Assembly (NCBI GenBank): GCA_905221605.1
Contig: CAJNDS010002601.1
Coordinates: 863,876-898,875, forward strand
Direction of reading: 5' to 3'
From: Symbiodinium natans
Lineage: Eukaryota > Sar > Dinophyceae > Suessiales > Symbiodiniaceae
DNA length: 35,000 nt
The notes beneath the pieces were generated by a model. It made no database searches. It saw only the letters and a list, made by a program, of their open reading frames with translations, and was not told the origin of the DNA. Below are positions 8,975-18,204 of this stretch, one piece after another; position 1 is the stretch's first letter; every line of letters starts with the position of its first letter. The translations under genes and the position numbers were made by a program.

Positions 8975-11900
8975 GGTTATGGGCGCCCAATCGGGTGTCC
9001 CTGCGCAGACTTCCGCTACGTTTTTGGATGGAGAGAATGCTGGGCCGGCCTATGGCACCATGATGAATGGTACGAGTGCAGCCATGGGTGCGGATGTGGC
9101 AACCGGAATCGGAGCGCGCGGTGCGTGTGCAGTTAACGAAAACGCGATAACCGGATTGGAGGCCACAGAAGGACAGCGTGTCATGGTGCAGCATGGCGAT
9201 GTGGTTGCAGAAACTGGAGCCATGAGAAACTTCGGGGAGATGCAACAGAGCCAACAGGTGAGACAAATGGAGTTTTCGCCACCAGAGGAGCTTCAGAGAA
9301 GCCCGCTTGGAGCTTCCCCTGCGATGACAGCAGTGCGAGAAACTGTTTGGCTATCAAGGCTGGGTGAGTTTCTACATCGTCGAGTATCGCAAGCTTCGGC
9401 CCTGATGACCCCTGTGATGCAAGCAACTACTCAGGGGCAAGCCGTTAGGCCAGCTCCCAGGACACCTCCAATGCCGACGACATGGGCAAATGGTCATGGG
9501 AATGCTGGGCAAAGTGAGCAGCCGCTGTTCGGACAAGACGAGGTGCGAATGATGGAGCAATGGACAGATCGTGCACCGCTTTTGCATCCTCGGTCGAGTG
9601 GGTATGCAGGCCACTCGTCGTCGGATAGTGGTTCGATTCCTCAGGAACTGGTTCAAGCTGAAGTTCAGAGGCAAATCCAAAGGGCCTTGGAAGCTCGTGA
9701 TGTGGAATTGCAGGAGCTGAAGAAAGAGAACCTTCGTTTGCAAAGGGCTGCTGAAGCACGGGCTTTGGAGGATCGTGAAGTACCTCAGAGTTCAGCCGTA
9801 CCTCAAGGCAATCCCGTCAACCAATCAGGTCCCTCTGCAGTACGAGTACATGAGACTGAACCACACCGTCCTGAGGTACCACCTAGTCAGCTTCCCGAAC
9901 AACAGAGTCGTGCAAGTGGGCTGCTAGGAGCTCTAGGTTTTGTACCGCAGAGTTCAACCGTACCTCGAGGCAATCCCGTCAACCAATCAGGTCCCGCTAA
10001 TATGGTCAGTGAAGCAGCAATGTCTGGGTCGTCTTATTTGCCAGGCAGCAGGATGCCAGGAACAACACCGCAGGGTCCGTCGACAGCGCCAAGGGCAGAA
10101 CATCGTGATGCTGGCTCAACTGGTGAAGGCCGGGCAGGGCAACCAACATCATCAACAGCGGATCCACTGAGTGTCCTCGTCCAAGGAATGGCGCAGCTGC
10201 AGCAAGCTATGGCACTTCAGCTGTCTCCAGACAAGTCCAAGCCTGAGGCGGTGAAGCCTGGGGTCACGGGATCAGAGCTAGCGAAACTTCCGGAAATGGG
10301 TGAAACCGCAGCGCTGGATGTTGGAGATTGGCTACATGCTCTGGGCGGACCGATGGGAGATTTGAGCGACACTTCAAGCCAATGGTGGCAGGAGGTGATG
10401 GCGACATTGGAAAGATACTATGGGGGCTTTTTGGCTGCAAGTGCAGTGCAGAAGGTCAGCATGAAGGTCCTGGACTATGCCTCAGCAGATCTTCTATCGG
10501 CTCGCTGGACTCGCTTGGACAAAAGAGCATGTGGGATGGTTTTGCAGGCCATTCCGGAGTCGGTGAAGAAAGAAGTGCTTGCAAATCGCCTGACAACCAC
10601 CCTGGAGGTCCTGGCCAGGATTGTCACCTTGTACCGACCAGGATCGGCCACCGAGAGACAGCAGATCCTGAAGGCTTTGTCTAAACCTGGGGCGGCAACA
10701 ACACCACTCGAAGTGGTGGACTCCCTGAGGCGGTGGGCGAGGTGGTTGAAGAGGTCCAGAGATTTGGGGCTGCAAGCGCCGGACGCAAGCATCTTGTTGA
10801 AAGGCCTGGACCAAGCGGTGAAAAGGGTCAACGAGTCGCAGCCTGAGGTGAGTTTCAGATTGAATTTGGTTCGCTACACCTTGGACCTGGACGCAAGCCC
10901 GACATTGGATGCGGTGGAAAAGTACCACTCAAACTTGTTGGGCGAGTATGAGCAGCTGGCATATCGTGGGCGGAACAAACAGCCTCCTGTCCTGAAGGGT
11001 ATCTCCTCTGAGGGTTCGCCGAAGAGTGGAACAGATGGAGGAGAATCGCCAAAGAAGGAAGGGAAGATCCCATGCAAGTTCTTCTCCAGTGAGTTCGGGT
11101 GCAAGAAGGGCAAGGCGTGTTCCTTTCAGCACGAGTTCGTGGATAAGAAGGACAGAACTTCTCGGTGCTGGACCTGTGGAGCTAAGCAGCATCGAGGAAA
11201 GGATTGCCCGAGGCAAGAAGGACGAGCGCCCGCTGCGAAGCCCAAGGGCCAGCCAACGAAGCCCACCGAAAACAATGCCACCTCGAGCACAGCTACTCCG
11301 AGCATGGCTACGTTGACTACTGCAAGGGCTGGGGTCCCGTCTGAGCCTGCAGCATCTTCGACAGGCCAAGGGGGGTCGGACACACCTTCAGTGGTACTGG
11401 GTGAACCAGTGGGGCCAGATGGCATCAAGGAACTTATGGAACAGGCGCAAGCCATGCTGAAGGAGATGAGACAGCTGAAGATGATGGTCAAGCCTATGAG
11501 TCCACCAGCGTTCACGGTAGAAGGTCTTCGTGAGTTGAGTGACGGTCTACCAGGGCGAGCAGGCCTGCTGGACAGTGGGGCATCACATCCTTTTCGGGCT
11601 GCGACTGACGAGGAACTCTCGGGTGCTGAAACCGTGTCTGTTCAGCTTGCAGATGGGGGCATGGTCACTTTGAAGCAAGCAAGGAACGGCACGCTCTTTC
11701 CAACCAAGACAACATCAACAACAATGCCGTCACCAATCGTGCCACTGGGAGCTCTGGTGGAAGTGCTTGGCTGCAGGGTGTCGTGGACCAAGAAGCATGG
11801 AATGGTGGTCACTCATCCTGAGTGGGGTCCTATCAAAACCAGCGTGGTTGGATCATGTCCAACAGTGTCTGAGGCCCAGGCTTTAACCCTCATCAAGCAG

Positions 11901-14900
11901 CTCGAGGACAAGAAGCTTGAGGACCTGAAGCGGCACACCTCCGAGGGCAAGAAGTCTTTGAAGGGTATGGAAAATGGCAACAACTTCAAGAAGTACCTCA
12001 AGGACTACGTAAGTCAGGGACAACGCACCTCTCTGCTGGCGGCCATCAATTCCGACGACTCCATCTACAAGGGGGTGCCTGAAACCATCAAGTCCTCATT
12101 GGCGGAAGAAATCAACATCAGCGACAAGGCTGGCTGGAACTACCTCGCAGCGCTTCCCGTGAACCGGAAAACGCGGAAGAGAATGATGACAGCGAGGTGG
12201 GTGGTGAGGATTTGCAACAAGGGCATCAAGGGCACGCCTGTGGAGTATAAGTTGCTCGAAGGTCCGGACGTCGTGGTCATCAATTTGGACTCGGAGTTGA
12301 GCAAGTCTCTGAACCTGAAGAGGGTGGCAGGTGTGTATCGCGCACTTCTTTGGGGAGCTGCCACCAACCGAATCGAAGGCATCATCGGTGGTCCATCCAA
12401 ATGGAGCAACTACAGGGATGAGTTAATGCTGAAGCAAATGATGGTGTGGGAGGTGGCCAAGGAAGCTGCGACGAGAGTGTATGCACCAGCGCCATATTTC
12501 GAAGCAAGGCTTTCCGAGGGAGGTGAAGAGCTCTTGGGAACTGAAGGTGTGTGGGATGATTTCGCTGCAAGCAACATGATGGAAAGGATTGCTGGACAAA
12601 TTCAGGGCGCAGCAACCAAGGGATTAACATCTCTTCCTCTCGAAGAAGTGTGTGCCAATGACGGCGACCTCGTGAATGCGGTGCTGGAATGGAGAAAGCA
12701 ACCACCAACCTGTAGACTCAGGGCAATGCGTGGACCTCGGCGATTTGCGGACATGTCTGACAAGCAGCTTGAGTACTGGAAGGAGCACGTCAGGAGTGGA
12801 CACATGAGGTACGATCGCAGGTGCCAAACATGTGTAATGGCGTCAGCAACTGGAAGACAGCATAAAAGGGTCGAGACACCTAGCGCCTATGTGATCAGCT
12901 ATGATGTCATCGGACCGCTGAAGGAGTGTGGTGAAGACATCGACTACAACGACTACCGCTACGCCCTAGTAGCTGCTTACACATACCCAAAGGACCTGGT
13001 CAAGCTCAAGGAGGAAAGTTCAGAAGAACAGAAGGATGATGAGCTTTTTCCCCCTGAGATTGAGGAGGAAGAGGAGGAGCCAGAAGGGGGGCTTCGTGGT
13101 CTCTTCGAGGAGGACCTTGAACAAGAGCCAGATCTCGAGGGTGAGGATGAAGACGAAGCCCGTCGGTCTGCGAACACTGTGAGTGATGAGGAGTATGCCA
13201 AGCTCTTTGTGGAGGTGGGACATGGCCTGGAGTATGAGACCAGGTATTATGTGAGACCTATGAGGACTAGGATGGCAAGAGAAGTGCATCCCCTCGTGAA
13301 GGAAATCTACCTGGAGGTGAGGGCCGAAGGATTTCCAGTTGCTCGAGCCCACGCTGACAGGGCACGGGAGCTAAGGCATCAAGAACTCAAGCAATGGTTC
13401 GCGGACAGGGACGTGCTGATGTCGTTTACGGAAGGCCAAGCACCACAGGCCAACGGGCGGGCGGAAGCGGCGGTCAAAAAGTTGAAGGGCTGGGCACAAA
13501 GACTGCTTTACTCAGCCAAGCTGCCGGCATCGTGCTGGTACCTCGCCATGAACTACTCGGCTTGGGTGCATCGACTTCGTCTTGATGGGCGAGAACATGA
13601 AGCCTTACCGTTTGGAGCCGAGGTCATGGTGAAGAAGAAGCGATACACTAAGGAGCCTTGGAGATTTGATCCAAAATGGGGCCCTGGAGTCTATGTGGGA
13701 CCAGCAACCGATGTGCATGGTGGAAGCTTGGTCAGATTCGCTGGCGGATACTTTGTGGTGAGCACTCACCTGCGGGAAGGTTTGCTGCAGCCTGAAGAGT
13801 TTGTGGACAAGGCAGTATTTGAGGTGGAGAACCCAGCGCCTGAGCGAAGGGTCAAAGGAAAAACCAAACAAGCAGAATGCAGGATTGTGCTGTGTGGAAA
13901 CCACGTGTCGGCGGATCAGACCACCATGGACGTCTATGCTGGGGGAACGTCGGCCGAGGCGGTGCGCATCGCTCTGTCGGTGGCGGGGTCACGGAAGTGG
14001 GCGGCTGCGATCAGCGACATCACATCAGCTTTCTTGTTGGCAGAGTGGCCAAAGGACCTCCCAAAGTACGGCATCAAGGCGCCAAAGGTGGTCCAGAATG
14101 CAGGGTTTCATGAAGAATGTGATGGAAAAACGTGGATAGTGGATAGACCGCTATATGGACTACGTGAAAGCCCAGCACTATGGAGCGACTATCGCAACAA
14201 GAGGTTCAGAGCTGCTCGCATACGGTTCAAGGACCAGCACTTGAGGTTGGAGCAATTGGTTTCGGAGCCGGACGTTTGGCGAGTACTGGATGAACAAAAC
14301 CGACTGGTTGGGTTGGCAGTCACGTATGTTGATGATTTCCTGTACCTGGGCGAGCCGGATGTGATCAAGGCGGTGGACTCATGGGTGCGTGAAGAATGGC
14401 CCGCATCACCGCTGGAATGGGTCAATGGAGACGAGCCGAGTAGGTACCTTGGAATGGAGCTTTGGCTGCGTGACGGCAAGTACATGATTGGGCAAGGAGG
14501 GTACATTCGAGACCTACTACGAAGCCACGAAATGACAGATGTTCGAGCCATGTACACGCATGTTCCTCGTGAATGGCTAGACGGTGACTATGACGTCCAG
14601 GAGGAGTACAGTGAGGAGGAGTTGCGATGTTCGCAACGCCAAGTCGGCGAATTGTTGTGGCTGACCAGTCGGTCACGACCAGACATCCAATATGTCGTTG
14701 GATGGATGTCCTCCTCTGTAACCCGTCGACCGCGGCGTGTTTCGCAGGTGGCTACAAGACTTCTGGCTTACGTTGCTGGCACAGCAGAAATGAAGCTGGT
14801 GGTTGGGCAACCTCGAAGTGGGCAAACGCCTGTGTCGATTGGACATCTGGAGAGGTACAGCATGCCAGGAGCCAAGAAGTTGGATGGGGAAGTTGAGGGA

Positions 14901-16070
14901 GCCCTTCGACTACAAGTCTTTTCGGATGCTAGCTTTGCTCCCCATGGAGAGCGAAGCTATGGTGCCTCGGTGTTCACAGTGAACGACTGCGTGGTCACGT
15001 GGAAGGCAGGAAAGCAATCGTTTGCTACAGTGAGCGTGGCGGAAGCAGAGCTTTTTGCTGGCTCAGAGGCTGTGGTCTTGGCCGAAAGTGCTGGAAGCGT
15101 CATCGATGAGATCCTGGCTGTGGCAACCCAACGTCATCTACACGTTGACAACGCAGCAGCAGAAGGACTACTGGGAGCTGGACCAGGAAGCTGGCGGACC
15201 CGTCATCTCAAGGTGAGATGTGCAGGAGTCAGAGACATGGTGGTGGCTGGAGCTTTAACAGTTGGTCACACCCCTGGACATTCGCAGTTGGCAGACCTTG
15301 GGACAAAGGTACATGGACAAGACAGATTGCGACAGCTGCTCCTGCTGTGGAATTTCGTCGATATCCCAGAGTCTGGTGGCACAAGACAGAGGCAAGCGTG
15401 CATGATGAAACTGCTGTGCTTGTTGCTGGTGATCCAGATTGGGGAAACAACGGCCATGGAAGATGAGGGCGATGATGCGGTCGCCTACTATGGTTTGCAA
15501 CCGGAGCTGACGTTTGTGGGTTTGCTTTTGGTGGTCGCTGCAGTGGCTGTTTGGGAAGGGTTGAAGTGGATTGCAGGCTTCGTGTTTGAAGACAGGCTGG
15601 AGCAAAGGCAGTCAAGACGTTTGCAGCGACTACAAGATCGAGCACGCAGGGCAGCAGAGCAAGCGGTCGAGGAGGGCCTGAGTGAAAGGTCCAACCAAGG
15701 CGACAAGCAACCTCCGCCTGTACCACGTCAACAACCGGAAGGTGCAAGGAGTCGGCGTTGGGAGGATCGAGGAGTGCAGACGGATCCTCTGGAGTCCGAT
15801 TTCAGGGGGTTCGTCGGGCCTTTCTTCATGACACAGCACCGTGAGACGGTGCATACGCATGAGTTCTGCGAGGGGCTAAGAAATCGCAGTCTGAACAGAG
15901 GTCTTTGCCGAGCACGGTACTGCAATTTCTGCATAACTGACAGGACGCTGTTCATGCATGGGTCCCAGCACCCCGACTACCAACCGCCTCCTACGCCAAG
16001 TGCATCGTCTACAAGATCCACTCCGATTGAAGTTCAGGCGAGGCGACTGGGACTTTCGAGGAGTGGATGA
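8931..16070 (+). CDS. Gag-Pol polyprotein of a Ty1/copia-type retrotransposon
   Basis: 2,379 codons without a stop, starting inside the LTR. Order of parts: N-terminal low-complexity region; coiled coil (about 240-283); gag core (about 455-690); CCCH finger C715-C724-C730-H734; CCHC knuckle C746-C749-H754-C759; aspartic protease DSGA at 881; integrase HHCC motif H1286-H1291-C1298-C1301 and catalytic D1325, D1476, E1512 with exact D-35-E spacing; reverse transcriptase with D1696 and YVDD at 1799-1802; RNase H with D1999, E2038/E2040, D2073, D2122; then about 240 extra residues. Gag packages the RNA, protease matures the chain, integrase inserts the cDNA. All catalytic residues I looked for are present. 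Oddities: CCCH finger next to the knuckle, an acidic insert in the integrase core, and a C-terminal extension with hydrophobic segments. No frameshift separates gag from pol. Confidence 0.96.
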   Translation: MDMSVGASPAFDDHQVMGAQSGVPAQTSATFLDGENAGPAYGTMMNGTSAAMGADVATGIGARGACAVNENAITGLEATEGQRVMVQHGDVVAETGAMRNFGEMQQSQQVRQMEFSPPEELQRSPLGASPAMTAVRETVWLSRLGEFLHRRVSQASALMTPVMQATTQGQAVRPAPRTPPMPTTWANGHGNAGQSEQPLFGQDEVRMMEQWTDRAPLLHPRSSGYAGHSSSDSGSIPQELVQAEVQRQIQRALEARDVELQELKKENLRLQRAAEARALEDREVPQSSAVPQGNPVNQSGPSAVRVHETEPHRPEVPPSQLPEQQSRASGLLGALGFVPQSSTVPRGNPVNQSGPANMVSEAAMSGSSYLPGSRMPGTTPQGPSTAPRAEHRDAGSTGEGRAGQPTSSTADPLSVLVQGMAQLQQAMALQLSPDKSKPEAVKPGVTGSELAKLPEMGETAALDVGDWLHALGGPMGDLSDTSSQWWQEVMATLERYYGGFLAASAVQKVSMKVLDYASADLLSARWTRLDKRACGMVLQAIPESVKKEVLANRLTTTLEVLARIVTLYRPGSATERQQILKALSKPGAATTPLEVVDSLRRWARWLKRSRDLGLQAPDASILLKGLDQAVKRVNESQPEVSFRLNLVRYTLDLDASPTLDAVEKYHSNLLGEYEQLAYRGRNKQPPVLKGISSEGSPKSGTDGGESPKKEGKIPCKFFSSEFGCKKGKACSFQHEFVDKKDRTSRCWTCGAKQHRGKDCPRQEGRAPAAKPKGQPTKPTENNATSSTATPSMATLTTARAGVPSEPAASSTGQGGSDTPSVVLGEPVGPDGIKELMEQAQAMLKEMRQLKMMVKPMSPPAFTVEGLRELSDGLPGRAGLLDSGASHPFRAATDEELSGAETVSVQLADGGMVTLKQARNGTLFPTKTTSTTMPSPIVPLGALVEVLGCRVSWTKKHGMVVTHPEWGPIKTSVVGSCPTVSEAQALTLIKQLEDKKLEDLKRHTSEGKKSLKGMENGNNFKKYLKDYVSQGQRTSLLAAINSDDSIYKGVPETIKSSLAEEINISDKAGWNYLAALPVNRKTRKRMMTARWVVRICNKGIKGTPVEYKLLEGPDVVVINLDSELSKSLNLKRVAGVYRALLWGAATNRIEGIIGGPSKWSNYRDELMLKQMMVWEVAKEAATRVYAPAPYFEARLSEGGEELLGTEGVWDDFAASNMMERIAGQIQGAATKGLTSLPLEEVCANDGDLVNAVLEWRKQPPTCRLRAMRGPRRFADMSDKQLEYWKEHVRSGHMRYDRRCQTCVMASATGRQHKRVETPSAYVISYDVIGPLKECGEDIDYNDYRYALVAAYTYPKDLVKLKEESSEEQKDDELFPPEIEEEEEEPEGGLRGLFEEDLEQEPDLEGEDEDEARRSANTVSDEEYAKLFVEVGHGLEYETRYYVRPMRTRMAREVHPLVKEIYLEVRAEGFPVARAHADRARELRHQELKQWFADRDVLMSFTEGQAPQANGRAEAAVKKLKGWAQRLLYSAKLPASCWYLAMNYSAWVHRLRLDGREHEALPFGAEVMVKKKRYTKEPWRFDPKWGPGVYVGPATDVHGGSLVRFAGGYFVVSTHLREGLLQPEEFVDKAVFEVENPAPERRVKGKTKQAECRIVLCGNHVSADQTTMDVYAGGTSAEAVRIALSVAGSRKWAAAISDITSAFLLAEWPKDLPKYGIKAPKVVQNAGFHEECDGKTWIVDRPLYGLRESPALWSDYRNKRFRAARIRFKDQHLRLEQLVSEPDVWRVLDEQNRLVGLAVTYVDDFLYLGEPDVIKAVDSWVREEWPASPLEWVNGDEPSRYLGMELWLRDGKYMIGQGGYIRDLLRSHEMTDVRAMYTHVPREWLDGDYDVQEEYSEEELRCSQRQVGELLWLTSRSRPDIQYVVGWMSSSVTRRPRRVSQVATRLLAYVAGTAEMKLVVGQPRSGQTPVSIGHLERYSMPGAKKLDGEVEGALRLQVFSDASFAPHGERSYGASVFTVNDCVVTWKAGKQSFATVSVAEAELFAGSEAVVLAESAGSVIDEILAVATQRHLHVDNAAAEGLLGAGPGSWRTRHLKVRCAGVRDMVVAGALTVGHTPGHSQLADLGTKVHGQDRLRQLLLLWNFVDIPESGGTRQRQACMMKLLCLLLVIQIGETTAMEDEGDDAVAYYGLQPELTFVGLLLVVAAVAVWEGLKWIAGFVFEDRLEQRQSRRLQRLQDRARRAAEQAVEEGLSERSNQGDKQPPPVPRQQPEGARSRRWEDRGVQTDPLESDFRGFVGPFFMTQHRETVHTHEFCEGLRNRSLNRGLCRARYCNFCITDRTLFMHGSQHPDYQPPPTPSASSTRSTPIEVQARRLGLSRSG
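8975..8988 (+). promoter_or_regulatory. Primer-binding site resembling the initiator-Met tRNA anticodon arm
   Basis: The bases directly after the 5' LTR, GGTTATGGGCGCCC, begin with ten bases that match the complement of the anticodon stem-loop of eukaryotic initiator tRNA-Met (anticodon CAU, conserved GGGCCCAUAACCC region as I know it). Drosophila copia and yeast Ty5 prime from a cleaved half-tRNA at this place instead of from the tRNA 3' end. The site lies inside the gag reading frame. The host tRNA sequence is not in this window, so the match rests on general conservation. Confidence 0.7.
9780..9995 (+). repeat. In-frame 54-bp duplication inside gag
   Basis: Positions 9780-9833 and 9942-9995 are near-identical 54-bp segments exactly 162 bp (54 codons) apart. 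Both encode a stretch containing GNPVNQSGP. Only about four bases differ. It lies in the poorly conserved linker between coiled coil and gag core. Confidence 0.85.
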
Positions 16071-16190
16071 AGCCAAGCCAATGTTGCATGATATACCAGT
16101 TTCTGGGCGTGGTGGAGCCACGAGCTGGATGTGAGCCTGGATGAATTCACAATCGACACTGGATTTTTGGCCGGTGTATGAAGGCGATTG

Positions 16191-16205
16191 AACCCCGAAG
16201 GGGTT
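16191..16205 (+). other. Small hairpin before the polypurine tract
   Basis: AACCCC, GAA loop, GGGGTT: a perfect 6-bp stem a few bases upstream of the purine tract in the 3' untranslated part of the element. Its function is unknown. Confidence 0.6.
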
Positions 16206-16209
16206 AATC

Positions 16210-16218
16210 GAGGAGGAG
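16210..16218 (+). promoter_or_regulatory. Polypurine tract
   Basis: GAGGAGGAG directly abuts the 3' LTR, which is where plus-strand DNA priming starts in LTR retroelements. Confidence 0.8.
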
Positions 16219-16496
16219 TGCAAGCGGCCAAGGTGCATATCCTGATCCTCAGCGGATGTATGGCCCAAGCGGAGCTTGGGGTGTGGTCTTGGGGCCACGT
16301 ACAGGGCTTGAAAGCCATGAAGGCCATGAAGGCTATGAAGGCGATAAAGGCCATGAAGGCCATGAAGGCGACGAAAGCCATGTAAAGTACTTACAGCATG
16401 AAGCTCAGGTTTTTGGCCGAAAAAGAATCCTCAATTCGAAGCCTTTGCTGCCATGGACATGTCTGTCGGGGCCTCGCCGGCCTTTGATGATCATCA
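16219..16496 (+). repeat. 3' LTR (278 bp)
   Basis: Copy of 8697-8974 with no difference found by eye. It also keeps the ATG (16453), but here the frame runs out of the element into the telomeric array and stops after 16 codons at 16503. Identity of the two LTRs implies too little time since insertion for substitutions to accumulate, or recent gene conversion. Confidence 0.95.
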
Positions 16497-16501
16497 ACCC
16501 T
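16497..16501 (+). other. Target site duplication, right copy (ACCCT)
   Basis: Right-hand partner of 8692-8696. Five bases is the usual staggered cut of Ty1/copia integrases. Confidence 0.85.
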
Positions 16502-16561
16502 AAACCCTAAACCCTAAACCCTAAACCCTAAACCCTAAACCCTAAACCCTAAACCCTAAAC
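16502..16561 (-). repeat. Telomere-like array CCCTAAA, right of the retrotransposon
   Basis: Right half of the interrupted array, about nine units. Confidence 0.97.
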
Positions 16562-16679
16562 GGGTTTTGGGGGTGGCGGGGTTCCCTTCTAAACGAGCTC
16601 CCACGACTGGTACAAGAGGCACCTAAACCCTCAACGCAGAATACCCCCAAAACCCCCAAACCCCAAAAGCCCGAAACCT

Positions 16680-16815
16680 AAGCATAAACCCCAAACCCCA
16701 AACCCTAAACCCTAAACCCTAAACCCCAAAACCCCAAAACCCTACACCCTAAACCCTAAACCCCGAAGCCCCAACAAAAAACAAACCTCAACCCTAAACC
16801 CTAAACCCTAAACCC
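16680..16815 (-). repeat. CCCTAAA / CCCCAAA variant array
   Basis: Alternating pure and CCCCAAA units. Confidence 0.92.
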
Positions 16816-16911
16816 CTTGTCTGCCTGTTAAAACCCTCGTCGTAGGCGGAGAGGAGGATCTGTGTAGCTGCCGCCGACACAGGGAGTGCCTTTGAGGGCT
16901 CTTTTGTGGGT
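16816..16911 (-). CDS. Weak exon candidate
   Basis: An island between a CCCTAAA array (left) and TTTAGGG repeats (right). It reads KALPVSAAATQILLSAYDEG on the minus strand, loosely ankyrin-like. Splice sites are poor. Confidence 0.25.
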
Positions 16912-16916
16912 CTTCT

Positions 16917-17170
16917 GGGTTTGGGTTTAGGGTTTGGGGTTTGGGGTTTAGGGTTTAGGGGTTTAGGGGTTTAGGGTTCATAGGGTTTATAGGGTTTATA
17001 GGGTTTATAGGGTCTTTAGGGTTTATGGGGTTTATAGGGTTTATAGGGTTTATAGGGTTTACAGGGTTTATAGGGTTTATAGGGTTTATAAGGTTTATAG
17101 GGTTTATAGGGTTTATAGGGTTTATGGTTTGCAGGGTTTAGGGTTTATAGTGTTTAGGGTTTAGGGTTCT
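16917..17170 (+). repeat. TTTAGGG array with a GGGTTTATA block
   Basis: About 15 copies of the 9-bp variant TTTATAGGG (about 16980-17125) flanked by TTTAGGG. Confidence 0.95.
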
Positions 17171-18057
17171 TTTGCGTGGGGGCCTTACGGCTTAAGACAG
17201 ATTTGGGGGTTTACGAAAATAGGGGATCCCAAATAGTAGGATTTTCTTACTATTCTTCTTGTTTTTACTATTGCTATTATTCGTATAAGGACCCCAATAA
17301 GGTACCAAATTTCGGAAACCACCATTTAGGTTCTACTGTAAACGTGGGGCTTGGGGTAGGGATTAGACTTGTGAGATTGCGGATGAGATTCAAAATCTCC
17401 ACTTCCAGGTCTTTACTTGAACATGCGGTTGCTTAGTGTAGAGGTTTCGGGTGGAAATCGGGGCTATGGGGAAGAGGGAAAGCCTTCTCGGCTGCGCATC
17501 TGTGTGAAGAACACTGTGCTGTCTGATAGCGCGGTGTTGGAGGTGATTGAAACCGGCCTATGTCAGCAAGCTGCCCAAGATTGAGGCCAAATGCTGCCGT
17601 ACCCCTGCGTAAGCTTTGTGCCTTAAACCCCAAAGCCAACAAACGCAAAGCTGCTCTGGATCATAAGTACAAGCCACCACCAAAGCAGTGCGGTGAGACC
17701 ATGTCTGACATAAAGAAAGCATGCTCACGAACAGACACACACACACACACCTTCGGACACCAACTGAATTTGGAGATGAGTGTGTTCAGCTGCACTGTGG
17801 CGCGGGGTAGGTTTGTTTGAAATACTGTTGCTGGTGTGTGTATATGTATATATATATATATGTGGGTCCATGTAAATAGCGTGTATGTGTGTGTACATGG
17901 GCTGCCGTTGCGGGGATACTTCTGCACCCCACACCAATCCCCCCCCCCATTCTTTCTCTCTCGGCCGTCGCCTTTAACATCGCAAGTGGCACCGTGGAGG
18001 GGCATCCGACCCCCTAGACAACCTGCCCAAACACAAAGCCACATAACTCTGCTCTTG
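17171..18057. other. Longest spacer without a telomere array: coding-like patches and microsatellites
   Basis: 17436-17660 is coding-like on both strands (minus GTAAFGLNLGQLADI after an acag|G-type acceptor; plus RLRICVKNTVLSDSAVLEVI), undecidable. (AC)n at 17735-17750 and (TA)n at 17835-17864. An 85-codon open plus frame at 17560 has no recognised domain. Confidence 0.5.
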
Positions 18058-18124
18058 CCCTAAACCCTAAACCCTAAACCCTAAACCCTAAACCCTAAAC
18101 ACTAAACCCTAAACCCTAAACCCC
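18058..18124 (-). repeat. Telomere-like array CCCTAAA, about 9 units
   Basis: Pure apart from one CACTAAA. Confidence 0.96.
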
Positions 18125-18129
18125 AAGCC

Positions 18130-18188
18130 AAGGGGCGAAGTAGGGGAGACTTCTCAACTCGAGGCCGCCAAAGGAGAGACCTGGCAAG
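18130..18188 (-). CDS. Weak exon candidate
   Basis: After acceptor accccag the minus strand reads LARSLLWRPRVEKSPLLRPL. The phase (0) fits the exon ending at 18816. Two frames are open and the donor (GCTTGG) is weak, so this may be intronic. Confidence 0.28.
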
Positions 18189-18204
18189 CTGGGGTTGAGG
18201 ATTA

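Larger units (their letters stand above)
8697..16496 (+). mobile_element. Complete Ty1/copia-type LTR retrotransposon
   Basis: A 7.8-kb element with every structural part visible: two 278-bp LTRs, a primer-binding site directly after the 5' LTR, one long gag-pol frame, a purine tract directly before the 3' LTR and a 5-bp target duplication. The order integrase before reverse transcriptase defines the Ty1/copia (Pseudoviridae-like) class. The LTRs match base for base by eye and the frame has no stop, so the copy looks young and potentially autonomous. It sits in a CCCTAAA array and is antisense to the exons on either side. No telomere repeats occur inside it, so it is clearly a later arrival than the array. 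Confidence 0.96.

Noticed and set aside
8734-9063. 109-codon frame across the 5' LTR
   Set aside because: It lies in a different frame from gag-pol, is partly made of the 9-bp LTR repeat and is interrupted in the same way at the 3' LTR.
17560-17820. 86-codon plus-strand gene
   Set aside because: No recognisable domain, ends in a microsatellite, and the minus strand is equally coding-like in part.
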